Origin: Anas platyrhynchos
Lineage: Eukaryota; Chordata; Aves; Anseriformes; Anatidae
Length of the DNA: 64,000 nt
Reading direction: 5' to 3'
Assembly (NCBI RefSeq): GCF_047663525.1
Contig: NC_092607.1
Coordinates: 6,109,001 to 6,173,000, forward strand
Shown here: positions 10,101 through 22,500 of the stretch, piece by piece
Position numbering within the stretch: position 1 is the first letter of the stretch
Layout of the letters: each line of letters begins with the position of its first letter
The notes under the pieces: generated by a model
Told to the model about the DNA's origin: nothing
What the model saw: only the letters and a program-made list of their open reading frames with translations
Databases searched by the model: none
Made by a program: the position numbers and the translations under genes

Positions 10101-13100
10101 CATCACTTCGGGGCTTTATGGCATTGAACACAATAAAATTAATTTGTGGCTTTGGCAGCAGGCTTCCCGTGGTCTTTGCAAAGGTTTCTTCAGAGAGCAC
10201 AGACAGGGAGCGAGCAGTGTCTGCTGTACCTGGGGGAGCTGCCTTGGTGGGCAAACCCAGTCAGAGGGAAAGCACCACCACATCCCCCTACCCTAAAAGT
10301 ACTTACACGACCTGTGCCGAGCCTGTGTGCACTCACATTAATTGCTGCGGTTGGGCTCAACGTTCTGTAAATGGGCAAAGAGCATGCTTTATTTATAAAC
10401 AAAGCCACAAATATATTGTTATATATGAATTAATCGTTTTTAAAATTTGGTTGTAAGAAGAAATAAGAATTACAATGGCTTTACGCACCTACTTTTCACT
10501 CACATTGGGGGCTGTGCTCAGCCCTGCCCTGCTCCCATGGCTGCTAGGCCAGCAGTTTGTCTGGGGACGATGTGGGGGCTGCAGCAGGTTGTCACCAGCT
10601 GGGCCCTTTGCTGGCAGGAACGCGATGTTTGGATTGGGGATTTTGTTTTGCTTTTTCTGGGGTCCAGTCAGGGTAACTGTTTTTAACCTGTCTTCACACT
10701 TTTGCTCTTTTTCACTTTTTTGTGGCTATGTCATGCCTGAATTCACTATTTCTGGTGTCATCTGCGTACATTAGGCCCTGCTTCTGTGTTTTGTCAACCC
10801 AAAACTGCTTTTGCCCAGCTTCAGGTCTGCCATTCGTTAACTGGCTGCACATCTGCATCGCATCCTGTGTCTCTGTGTCCTTGCAAGTCCCAAGTCCTCG
10901 CAAACCCAGGACAAGGCTTTTGGGCTGCTTCAGGCAACAGCACTTCTGTACCACAGGGCACGTGGCTGTACTGAGCATAGAGGCAGCAGAGAAATGTGGG
11001 ATTTCTGCCCCACTGCTCTTCTTGTGCCTTCCCCTCTGTTTTCATGCTTTCTGCACAGGAGGGCTCTTTGGAACAATTTTTATTTGATGTTGGGTTCCTG
11101 ATCTGAGTCTTCTTACAGAGAAGGGTTTTTCTGAACATGTCCTGTCAAATTATGTTCTTCATTAATAATGACGCTTTTGATCAGCATCATGAAACATGTG
11201 GACAGTTCTTGGAAGGTTTTTGTGTTACAAAGTGAATGAATGAACAAAATGGGTTCCTGTGGCAAACTTCTTTCTTGTCAAGAAAACATCTGGGTCATCA
11301 CAGCTTTTTAGAAAAACTAGAAAATACAAAAAATTCACAGGTGTGAAATGCTAACCTGAACTTTATTTCAATTTCAGATGTTCACTCTGTAGAATAAAGT
11401 TATTGGGATTTGATCTGGAGCCCTCTGAAGTCAGAGGAAGACCTTTTCCTCAGTGACTCAGTAACAGCCAGTACTGGACAGAGAGGCTGAATAATTTATG
11501 GAGCAAAATTCCCATCGTTTGCTATACAAACTCCTGGGCCAAGGGGTGCCCTGAGGCATCCCCAGATGGATTGCCTTGCCTTCCAGCACATGCACTGGGG
11601 CTGGTAGCTGCTGGCTGGGTTTCCCGTTGCCATGGGGTGATTTTGTCTGGGTCCTTAAAACCTCCACCCGTGGCAGCTGCGGGGTTTTGCCCGTGTTCCC
11701 ATGTGGCGTGGGATTTGTCCCGGCATGGTGTGGACAGAGCTGTGTGCTCTGAGTGGTGCTCGTGTGTGCCCAGGAGAGCTGCTGGGCTGCCAGAGGCAAT
11801 GAGGTTTCATTGGTGTAATTAGCTGATTCGGGTGAGTTTGGCTTTTTCATATTTTTTTTTTTATTCTGAGGCTGGGTAATACACATCTTATTCTGTTGGC
11901 CAAGTAATACATATCACACCAGTGGCATTTAATAACATACCAAAATCCAAGTTTGGGTTCTTCCTCCTTCAGGGCCCTTTCCTGGTGCCCTAACAATGAC
12001 TTTCAAGGTCTGTTGCTATAGCAGTAAGAGATGATCAGTTGTACTTTTCAAAGCATTTTTCCTTATTTATCTAACCCTGTCTCTCAGGCGTAACCTTCCC
12101 ACAGATTTTTGCTTTAATAAACAACATTGTGGCTTTTCTGCACGTCTGCTCTAAGACCGAGGTGACTTGCCCCTGGCTGCTGGGGCGATGTGGCCACACC
12201 AGGCCATGGTTCTCACCTTGGGGCTGCTTGGCAGCAGCTCGACCTGGCCCCACACCGCAGTGCAGTCCTGCTCGCTGGCTTTGTGACGAGGACATCCACC
12301 TCTGGCCAGCATCTGCTCCTCAGGCCTTACCTGGGAATAACCTTCTGCAAGGAAACATCCAGCTCCTGGTCTCATACTGATGGCTCCAGCCTCGTCAGGC
12401 CTGTCCTGTCTCCACAGGGAGAGCTCAGGCTGTCTGAGTCTCCTCCAGAGGGGCTGCCTCTCACCAGCCCAATCCCAACACTGCTGAGCGAGCCCTCAGT
12501 CTCCTCCCTCCATCTTCTTCCCTGATCTGTCCCCAGTACCACAGTTATCATCCAGGTCAGCCTCCTGCTGCTGTCTTTTTACCCGTCTCTGCAGACACAG
12601 AAGTGTCCGTGCCTGGTGGCTCACCGAGGGCTCAGATGTTCCTTCTGGTGCTGCCAGGGAAGCCCAGTGCAGGGGAGGCTTTCAGAGCTGCGGTGGGTCT
12701 GGAGCTCCATCTCCTTACTGCAGGTTTGTGAGATGTTTCTGTGCATGAGTGGGTCGGTGGGTACCCTTAAATCCTATTTTTTCCCCCTGCCCTTTGCCTC
12801 GTGCTGCTCCCAGCCCCGGGCTGTGAGGTCTGGTCCCCAGCCCCTCTGCCCCCTGCTCACTCCACGTGTGGTACCTTCATCGTCCAAGGAAGAAGTTGTC
12901 CTTTCTCAGTGCACTGAGTATCTAGCACAGCTGAGTCACAGCCCAGTTTAGGTGTTAGTGCAAATAATTACTAATTACATCCCTGAGAAAGCTGCCCGTC
13001 TCCTGATTTTCTGCAGCCAGAAGCTTCTCTTATCAGTATGCGGGGAGAAAGCGGGTGTGCTGGGCAGGGGGCTGTGGCCCAGATACCTCTGGCGGGCTTT

Positions 13101-13130
13101 GTCTGGGCATCTAACGGGCTTTGTGTGCTG
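7101..13130. other. intergenic; no gene recognised
   Basis: The block has mixed composition with several chance frames, such as 9079-9618 plus (179 codons) and 7121-7612 minus (163 codons), none with a recognisable domain. An AT-rich patch lies at about 10385-10450 with TATATT/TTATATAT words. I see no CR1 tail, LTR, tRNA or clear exon with paired splice sites. Confidence 0.55.
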
Positions 13131-13429
13131 GTGCTAAGTCACAGTGCCTTCGGTCACCACAAAAGCAGAGTGGAACAGTTGAGACCATGGAAAGTGGGTC
13201 AGATTGCTAGAGAGGAACACAAAAGGATAGTGTGTGGGCCTGGGAGAACAGGCTGGGGACTGCCAAAAGGCCCAGGCACAAAATGATTGCAGAGCTAGGA
13301 AGGGCAGAGAGGATGAAAAGCTACTGTGCGAGCATATCAGATGCAGGAGGAAGACAGGGAGTGTTGGTTGCAGTGAGGAGGGGAGGCTGTGGTTGGGTGA
13401 TGCCCAGCACACAGAAGTATTTTGTGATG

Positions 13430-14140
13430 AATTTGCTTCAGCTTCAACTGAAATGTCCAGCAGCTAACACAGAAGACTGCAGGAAAAAGAATGGATTGTT
13501 TTGAAATCAGTTAGGTGCGCTGAAAATCACTGTAGGGTATGTAGAGAAAAGCCTGGAGCAACCTCAGAGCTGTGCACCACTATTTTTGAGACCGTATGAA
13601 GAATGAGGGATGTCTCCTGATAAAAGATAAAAAATATTTCTCTTTAAAATGGGGCTCCAGGAAGGTACAGACCAGCAAGTTTAATTTTAATTTCCAGGAA
13701 AATACTGTAACAAATAATGAAAGTTAGCACATAAGGTCAGCAGCACTTTTTAAAACCGTGTTGATTTTCTCCTGTGACAGCATCATCCAATTTTTTTTTT
13801 TTTTTTTTTTAATTCTAAAGAAAAGCAGTGGATATCATGTAACCTGACATTAATGAAGCTTTTGATTTTTCTCCCATTATATTTTCATAATCAAGGTAGG
13901 GGAAACTGCATTAAAGAAACTTTCGTTTGATGGTTGAAATCTGGTGGGGAAACCATGATAAAAAGTTATTTCTTGTGAAAACAGGACTTGGTAAAGTGGG
14001 GTCCTGCAACTGTTTACTGGGTTTACTGCCAGTCAGTGTTTTCACTAATGATCTGGAAGATGCCAGAGATTGTTCTTATTAAATTTGCAAATGAGGTCAA
14101 ACAGAAGATCTCGGCTGCAACTAGGTCAGGGGAGGGTTAA
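13430..14140 (+). mobile_element. degraded CR1/L3-type LINE ORF2 remnant
   Basis: The plus strand shows ordered pieces of a CR1/L3-like reverse-transcriptase region: CTTTAAAATGGGG then GTACAGACCAGCAAG near 13640-13680 (the NYRPVS-type segment); GCAGTGGATATCATGTAACC near 13826-13846 followed by AATGAAGC (the DxxYLDFSKAFD-type segment); and TTCACTAATGATCTGGAAG near 14041 (the F-NDLE segment) followed by AAATTTGCAAATGA. Stops and frameshifts are everywhere. A T20 tract at 13791-13810 interrupts it. The element is old and immobile; the 5' limit is uncertain. Confidence 0.7.
13791..13810. repeat. T20 homopolymer
   Basis: Twenty consecutive T residues lie within the degraded LINE remnant. They could be a later slippage expansion. 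Confidence 0.95.
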
Positions 14141-15797
14141 GACTCAAAGTCCTGAACAAGAAATTTCTGGACTAATGCAGCTCATCACATTTTTTTCACT
14201 TTCGGTTTTGAACTTGAAAAAGATTTCAAGTTGAAAGTGAATTTGATAAACAAGGATTTTCCTCTTGGATTCTGTTGGCAAGTTTTGCTGTGGGGAAACT
14301 CGTGTTGTTTTCTGAAGTGGTAAATTTGTCTTCGGGACAATGAGACCACCCTTTGGTGCAATGTGATGCTGAGATGGAGCGAGACCTGACATCCTCCAAC
14401 GTGGGTTTCACTTGGCAGCTGGGCTGTATTTCTGCAGTAGGAAGCCCTCCTTCCCGGAGCCATGCAAGACCCTTCCATGGGGCTTTTGCAAAACCTTGGG
14501 TTAAGTGGGTTTTTGAAGTTGGACGGATCCTCATTTTGAATCTACTTTTATAAGGAGAAGCGGTAAGGGGGATCTATAGGCAAGGAGCACACTGTGCTAC
14601 CATGTAATAAGATTTGAGTTTCCTCGCTATTCACTGCTAGTGCTTGCTGGGTGGTGTTACAGGCTAAGCAGATATTGCTAGCACCAGCTGTTGCTTTATA
14701 GCAGTTCTTCATGCTTAACAGTAGGAAACTAAACTATAGTATCATGCAGAATAGAAAGCTATTATGTGCCATGAGCAACACAGTATGATAAATGCATACA
14801 AATCCTCCTTTACTCATTAATGGGTGTCTGACTGCCTCAAGGAGGGGCAGCCTGGTGGTCAGGGGCTGAAAGGAGCCGTCGTCTCCCTGCTGCCAGTTTC
14901 TGTGCAACTTGGGTAAATCCCTAAAGCATAATTTTAAGATAGAGGCTCACAGAGGCTGTTACTTTAATGTTGATTAGTGCACTGGCTTTTAAAACTCCAG
15001 CCCTTAGACTTCCTGAGGATGTTATCTAAGTGTCTGTCACATATTACTCCCTCAAGCTATGGGATGCTCACTCCTTGGACCTTGGGCTGGCAGCATGCAG
15101 TTCCCTGAGGCCTTGTCACAGTCTATACAAGTGGTACCACGGAAAAGTGTCCTCAGGGTAGGTGTGAGTGACCTGCCCCACCCTGCCTCGCATGCTTCTA
15201 CACACAGTATGCCTTCTCCTTAAGTCTCAATCCTCTGCTTTGCAGACAGACCCTGTAGGTCTCTGTCCTTTTCCCAGCAAAGCAGAGGCTTTGCTTGCTT
15301 CTGCTGTGAAGCCCAGCCAAAGGCTTTGGCTGGCACGCAGCCTGTCCTGGGGCCACCCGCAGCGTGCTGCAGCCAGCACCAGGAAAGGTGGATCCAGTGC
15401 CCCAGGGGTGCTCCGTAACTGCTGATTTCTTGAATAACCTTGCCCAAGCTACCCAGTTGCTCCAGGTCTGTGTCATGTAAAGTAAGAAATCTTCCTCCTT
15501 CTATTCACTGTCTGCTTTGAGTAGTCAAATAGAGAAACCCAGTCTCAGGATGCTCTTTTACTTTGTGATTGATCCACTACATAGGGGAACTCAGGTTGGT
15601 GTGATTTTACAGCTAACAGGTATAAAGTGCTGGGACTGATCTCCGAAGGGGGGTGGCAGTGAGTACTTTACAATCCAAGCACAGCTAGTAATCCCCTTTC
15701 AGATTTATGTTCACAAAGCATCTATGGTAATGTTAAGAAAAGCTCTTTTGACTAAAACTACACAATGCTCTGAAGCTAGAACCTGCTTTGGTTGCAG

Positions 15798-15849
15798 GTC
15801 TGCACAGTGAAGTCTGTACGGTGCTTTCCCAAGCCTCTCATCTGAACAG
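15798..15849 (+). other. 52-bp exon-like segment with consensus splice sites
   Basis: The segment is preceded by CCTGCTTTGGTTGCAG and followed by CAG/GTAAGACG. One frame is open for 16 codons with partial codons at both ends; the encoded peptide is not recognised. It could be a noncoding RNA exon or a chance pair of sites. Confidence 0.2.
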
Positions 15850-16359
15850 GTAAGACGTGGTCATCTCCCTCCTCACCCCCAATGCTGTTAATGGCACCAC
15901 CTTGCTCCCAGAGTTTAACTTTATGGAAGCATTTCTTTTGAGAACAGGCCTCCACGCTGACTGCCTTTAAGGTAATTAGTCCAAAGCATCAAATGACAGT
16001 TAAATCAGAGCTCAAAATTTGTTGTAATCAGGGCTCTTTGAAGGTTGTTATTCCTAATTTGTATAAATCAAGATGTAAGAGTGCTTCTGGTGTAACTTTA
16101 AGCTTTATTTCTGTTGATTTTTCTTTTACCAAAAGACTAACTCGGAGATTGTTGAATTTTACTTGTGATTTGTGAGGGCGAGGGGGGTGGCATGAAGCAG
16201 CGGTTTGCATAGGCTCTGGTCAAATGACAAGACGGTGCATCTGCAGGAACGGGAGCACGCTGGGTTATGTGCTGTTCACCGGGGGAGGAAGCAATCTGCC
16301 TGTGGTGACTAAAGGCCTCCATTCCCCTACCAAGGTCAGCAGAAGCATCCCCTGCCTTT

Positions 16360-16580
16360 GGCTACATCATAATTGCATTAATAAAGACCGCGGCTCCCAG
16401 GGGTAGAGGCTGCAATTAGAAGCTGTTTCAGAGGTTTCATTGCTCTCCGCGGTGTTCCGCTGCAAGCAGAGAGGCCGCCTGGATTTATTGATGCCATTCC
16501 CTGCCTTTGAACACGCAACTCCCATTGTGCTTGAGCCACCTGGCAAATCTCTCTGTGGTTGGCAATAGGCACTGGGGTGC
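16360..16580. promoter_or_regulatory. candidate enhancer with local CpG cluster
   Basis: In otherwise CpG-poor DNA this stretch has two CCGCGG sites, TTCCGC and GGCCGC. It also has homeodomain-like ATAATTGCATTAATAAAG, a TCF/LEF-like CCTTTGAAC and an E-box-like CACCTGGC. The mixture resembles vertebrate conserved noncoding elements. Conservation cannot be checked from this window. Confidence 0.3.
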
Positions 16581-19503
16581 CAAAGTGGAAACCAGATCCT
16601 CTCTCCCACTGTCTTCAGCGCGGGGGGGATGACAGAGGAGCAGTCCTCAGGCTAGCAAGGAAAAGCGATTTGGAGGATCAGCTGGTTCCTGTCAGGAAGG
16701 AGTGACTGTCATCACCATGTGGGGGTGTCTTGGTGCAATTTCTGGCTGCTCTGAAGTTCAGGACGTGGCCAGGGGAATTATCTACACAGGCATGCTGTGA
16801 GGGGCCGCTGCCTCTGGCACCCACTGGGGCCACCAGCACGTTGCAAATTTCAGCTGGGTTGCCCGCAAATGTCTTTCCATTTTAATCAAATGGAATCATG
16901 GAAATCAATTCAAATGGAAATCCTTGCATATCACGTTTGAAGAGCTGTTCCTGCCTGGGAGCTTGTAAATGTATACATATCCACATGCATACATACAGGT
17001 AACAGCATACACACGTGGAGGAAGAAAGGCACAAGCCCGTGTGAGCACTCAGAGCTGGGACCATCAGTGACCAAGAGCTGCCCTGCCCAGCCTCCCGCTG
17101 TCCATCCGCCCAAGCAAGTGAGCCCTCCAGGGGAGCTTCTGTCTGTCAGAACTGCCACAAAGCTTTCCTCGTCTGAGAAGTCGCTGCAATGTGCTACTGC
17201 GTGCTCAGCAGCTCAGCAGTTTTCTCCAAGAGGTAAAGATACTGGGAAGGTCTTGAATAGGTTCTTGGCCTCCACTTTGGAGATGTTGCTCTCCTTCGTT
17301 TCAGCTGAAGTAAACCTCCTTTTAAAGAAAAAAGATAGAAAAAAATAGTTTGGGAGCTCACTCTCTACCCCCATGTAGGAAGCGTGGGCAGATTTGAGGG
17401 ACAAAACCCGCAGGAGGAACAATATGCTCGATGTGTTTAACAGCTTGGTAACCTCCAGTGAGGAGGAACAGAGGATGGAGGTGCAGGAGACTGGAACTTG
17501 ATCTGTAGCTGGAGTGAGCCAGCCAGGTCCCCTGCTGGCTTCACTGGAAAAGAGGGAAGAGCTGCTGCCCAGTAACACCCCCTGAGAAAATGCGTACTCA
17601 TACCCATGAGGATCGAGCACTACACTTAGCCTGTAATGCTGGTTCATCCTACGTCAGACTCCACAGAGCTGGGAAAATACTCCTGCTTCTTCCTCCCCTC
17701 CCCATCACCACCCACCAACCTGATGCAATGTGCCATTCCTCTGCTTTTTCCCCTTGCCAGTCTGAAGAACTCAAAAAAATTAACAAAAAATAAAAAATCA
17801 TCAGACACCATCTGGCTCCCACAGCTGCGATCAGATCTTGGGCCACTTGCTCAGCGTAAGCTGGCAGGGATCCGTCCCCCTCAGCAGAGCAGCTCCTCTT
17901 GCTCTGCATTTGGGTTCAGTCCCACAGAGTAAGTGCCCGAATTATTTACATCTGTGCTGCTGTTGTGCCTCAGGTCCAGGACCTCTTTGTGGTGGCTGCT
18001 GTGCAGAGACTAACGCATATTAGCACCGACTTTGTTCATTTACCTGGCTGTGTTTTGGGGTAATTTGCAGGGAGCTCTGTATGCCTTCTGTAGCCAATCG
18101 TGGTGGCTCAGAGCTTTTCCTTTGCAACATTTGGCCAGTTTCTTCAAATGCCAGGGTCTGGGGCCATGTATTTATACGAAAATTGCTGCTTTTAAAGGAA
18201 ACTAAAGGTATCTCCGCGATTTGTTGTGAAGTCTTAACCTCCTAAAGACTCAACCAGTGGGTTTGGCAAACTGCAGGAATTTCTTGTAAGCTCAAGGTTA
18301 AGGAGACATTGACTTAGTCCCAGTTCTCATCTTAGTCTAAGGTTGACAAATAATCGTGATTCTACTCAAAGAAGGTCTGTTAGCTTGCAATGGAGTTGTT
18401 CACATTTTTCAGACTGTTTTGTTATCCAGTAATTGGATAAATGGATTAAATGATGTTTATCAAATGAAATATCCGCAGCTTTCTTCCCTGCAACAGTCAA
18501 TGAAGAAGCAGTTGGAAACGATTTCTCACTAATCCACCCGGTCATCCTGGCCGTGGTGTCTGCTCTTTGAAGATAGCAGCAATCGAGCTGTTCAGACCCG
18601 CAGAAACGTGGACAAGTTTCCATGCCTTTGGTGGAAGCTGGGGGCTTTCTGATGGCCACCGTGACAACTCACGACCGCATCTCACAGGTCAGTGTAACCG
18701 AACAGGACGTGGAGGGAGCTGTTTTACTTCTTGTGGTGATAATGGAAAAGATTTGCATTTTCTAGCTACTTCAGAAGAGGCTAATGGGTCTGGGGTTATC
18801 CTTATTGTCCCCACCGAGAGCTCACAACCTGAGCAGTCCTCTAGATTTGACAGATACTAATGAGAAGCACTGGTGACAATGAAGAAGCCAAAGCTAGGCA
18901 GAAGCTGCTTCAGAGCTAAGTGAAGTCTCCACAATCATCAGCGTATGGAGAAGTTAATGAGGAGGAAGGGCGGAAAGCAGCATTCCTGGAAGAAAAGCTT
19001 CTCAAAATTACTTTGTTTTGGTGAAATAATCCAACAGTGCAGCCAAAGCAAGTAGCAAAATAACTTCAGATAAGCTTTGATTATTAAACAAACACTAATA
19101 ATACTGGATCAATGCTTGAAAGTCAATTACATTTTATTTAAGCTGTGGCCTTTAAAACCTCCCAGAATTGCACTGCTTTTTTTTCCAGTGACACATTGAA
19201 GCTCCCAGGTCTGCTCAGACAGTGGGAAGCTATTTTCACTTCCGAAGCCTGCACTTACCTCTTTGATAAAAAAAGAAAATAGTCCTTAGAGTTCTTTCTT
19301 CTGGAAGAGGGCAGAATTCCTTAGCAGCTGCAGAGTTGTCAAGGAAAAGTAATGAAAAATCACTTGCCCATCTGAAAGCGAACACTTTGACATACTCTCC
19401 TACCACCTCCCATAGTTGCTTGCTAAGTGACAGCCATTTGTGCCCTTAGAAATGAAGCTGCCACTGACAATGTACAGGATTTAGCAACCCAGAAGGCTTC
19501 TTC

Positions 19504-19544
19504 AAGAAAGGAAGAAAGAAAGGAAGAAAGAAAGGAAGAAAAAA
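19504..19544. repeat. purine microsatellite, 12-bp unit
   Basis: About three and a half copies of an AAAGGAAGAAAG-type unit form an uninterrupted purine tract. Confidence 0.9.
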
Positions 19545-22500
19545 TTGCAATGTTTTGACCATAGTTCTGTTGTATAATCTACTTCTCCGCCCACTGCCAC
19601 CAGCAGATTTCAAGTATTAAGTAAGGATTTCTGTCACAAGGACTGCGTGTAGGACAGCTTGTGGGGTGGTGGGAGGAATGAGTGGGTCTGGATGCTGCCC
19701 CCTGCACCAGCCCCAAGTGCAGCACTTGTGCCACGGTCTTGCTGATGAGCCAGGCAGCTCCTCCATCTCTCAGTTTTGGGCCTTAAGGAAGAACTGACTG
19801 TGTTAAAAGAAATCAGCACTGGAGGATTGTGCCCTGGTGAGGACTGAGTATGGCACATCAGCAGGGAACTGCGCTGCCAGTCACTGGGAGCCAGCAGGCA
19901 CTGTGGTGTTTGCAATTAGGTACAAGCTGGGGGTAGGTACAGATGTGGAAAAGTAGCACGTTACAGTGAGATTGCTCTGCAGTCAGGCTTGGTGAACAGC
20001 TTATTTCTCAGCCTGTGACTGTCCCATGCTGGTTTTGTTGTGTGTGATGAAGCCACCCCGCTGCAGGCTGCACGGGGTGCGGTGGGGGCGTTGTGCTGTG
20101 TGCCTCTGACCGTCTGTGGCTCACGGCAAAAGGAAGGGGAAAGATCTGTCCCTAATCAAAAGTTAGTCAGTCCATGTCCTGTTAATTATGCTGCTGTACA
20201 TCAGGAATTGAGCGAGCATCTATGTGCACCTTGACCATGTTGGTGCACTAATGGACCTGCGGTGCTTTCTACAGAGCAGAAAAAGCAGCTTCTGGAAAAT
20301 GTTTCTGCTGAGGCTTTCCAGTTATTGCTGTCCTTTTTGGTTTGTTCCTTTTGCATTAAGTTAGATGGGTTCAGAGATATCAGGTTAGCCAGGATGATAA
20401 ATTAACCTTTATTAATTAGACTATTTAGGATGATTAATTTATTTTATTTCAGTATTTGTGATTCACCAGTACTGTTTTGTTTTTTTTTTTTGCTCTGTCT
20501 CTGCCTTGCAATCTGTTTCTCTTAAATTTCAGTTTATTGTTGCATCTGTTTGGGATCTTTTAATACGGGAGAGAGTTATGATTCTATCATTATAAACATA
20601 TAAACAATACACTAATAAATTGAAAGGCTTGGCGTATTACCGTGGGCTCCATGCCATGCTAACAGGACTATGAGGACTGTCTGGCCCAGAGGTGCCTTGT
20701 GTCTGTCTGTTTTGGGCAAAGTGTTGGTAACAGCTGTCTGCATCTGTCCTTGCTGGTGTGTTTTGAGCATGGCTGCATCCACCCCGGGTCCCGACATACC
20801 CGACTGAACAATTCCTCCCTGCCCAAACCAGGAATCGCTCCCTGCTGGAAAAACGGCACAGGCTGCAGCACATGGCTACCTTGCGGTGACCTGGTTTTGA
20901 AACTATTTTTGGTTCAATGGATGCACATCTTGCAGTTTGTTTGGACGCACCTGATGCTGAGCAGAACCTTCCTGCCTCTCGGTTTTGTAGATGGGGACAG
21001 AGAATGGTCTGAGCTCTATTTCACTGCTGTGAAAGGCCACAGATATAAAGAGCGAGGCTCAGACTTGGTCTGCCCTCCCCTGCCTTGGGCCCTAGCCAAA
21101 CCCTCCAGCAGACAGAGATAAGCCCAGGGTCGCTGTTACTGCTCTCACCTTGCCAGCAGAAGCAAGTGAAGCTTCGATAATTATATTTGCTTTTCTCTCT
21201 ACTCCAGGCTTGTCCTTATTTGTCTCTTCCCGAAGAGTTCAAAACATTGCTGAAAATGTATTTCCAGGATGGATCTTGAATTGTTTCCTTTAATTGTAGG
21301 AAAGCTGCCTGGGAGGGGGATTTAGGGAGCTAAAAAGCAGCTGTTCCACCAAGTGCAGCTTGTGCTCTGCAGGCCTCTGAGCAACTGCATTTCCCAGGGA
21401 TTTGGGTGCATTTCCTGAAGTGAAGAGGCTTCTGGTGTGCACAGTCAGTTATTCTCAGAGGTTCAGCTTAGCACTGGACGTGCTCCTAGTTACACCATGG
21501 GCAAATCCTGGAGGTCCTTGCAGCACTGTGCACACAGCTGGGCTCTGCTGCCTATTTATCTTACTGCTGGGGTTGAGCCTGTCATTGCAGAGAGGTTCTT
21601 TATCATGGACAGTGAAGCTGTGTCTTCTTCATGGGATCAGGGTTATGTTCTGACAGGCTCTAATAAAGCCATTTTTCTTCTGCAGCCTCAACCAGGCAGG
21701 TCTGCTCTGGATGCTGATCAACAATTTACCTTTACTTGGGTGACTTGGAACAAGCCTGACTCTTTCAAGGCCAAGTGGAAAAGTGTGCCCAGCATGTCTA
21801 GGGGAAGACCTCAAAGATCTGCCTGCAGTTCCTAGGGCTGGTACATCCCACTGTGCATTTGGCTGCCGTGTTTAAATTCTGAGCAGAGAGCCTTCATCAC
21901 AATACTTTCTTTTGCAACCCCATTGGCATATCTGAGAGCAGTGTTAATACTTGAAAGTGCAGGTTCCAAACACCCTGGCTCTGCTAGGAGTATGCAGCAG
22001 GCTAAAGCACCCCCTGCCATACGCTTGGCAGATGACTTGTAGAGAGTAAGGAAAGGGCCATGTTGGAACGAAAAACATGCATCTCTTTGCTTTTTCAAAT
22101 TTTCTGGAAAGACATAAATGGTTTGCACATAGCGCTTGGTAGTTTGCATGTCTCTGGTTTGCTTATATCAGTATTTGTCTAATAGGAGATGTCTTATACT
22201 TCCCTACAAAACCTGCCTTTTATTCTTCAGGCAGCGGGAAGTGTCATTGCATCACTGCAGCCCAACCAGGCATTTGGGTTTTGTGCGTGGTTCATGTCTG
22301 TCTTTAGACATTCCTCTAAATAAATGGGGATATAATATAGACTGCCTCTATATAGGGTGCAAATGGGCATACAATGCAAATTTCTAGATATGCTGAAGGG
22401 ATGGACATGCTCATTCCCTCAGGAGATGGATGGGATTAAATCCTCTTCAGTAGTAAGTGCTGCTGTGCTTTAGCTCAAACAATGGCTCTATCTCAAGCTT

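Larger units (their letters stand above)
14141..19500. other. intergenic, AT-richer; no gene recognised
   Basis: No coding gene is recognised. The block includes a candidate regulatory segment at 16360-16580 and a plus-strand segment with good splice signals at 15798-15849, both described separately. A minus-strand GAG/GTAAGT donor-like site occurs near 19258, with an acceptor-like pyrimidine tract only 42 bp away. That is too small and composition-biased to call an exon. Confidence 0.5.

Noticed and set aside
19259-19300. 42-bp minus-strand microexon between consensus-like splice sites
   Set aside because: Very short and itself pyrimidine-rich; the pairing is likely accidental.
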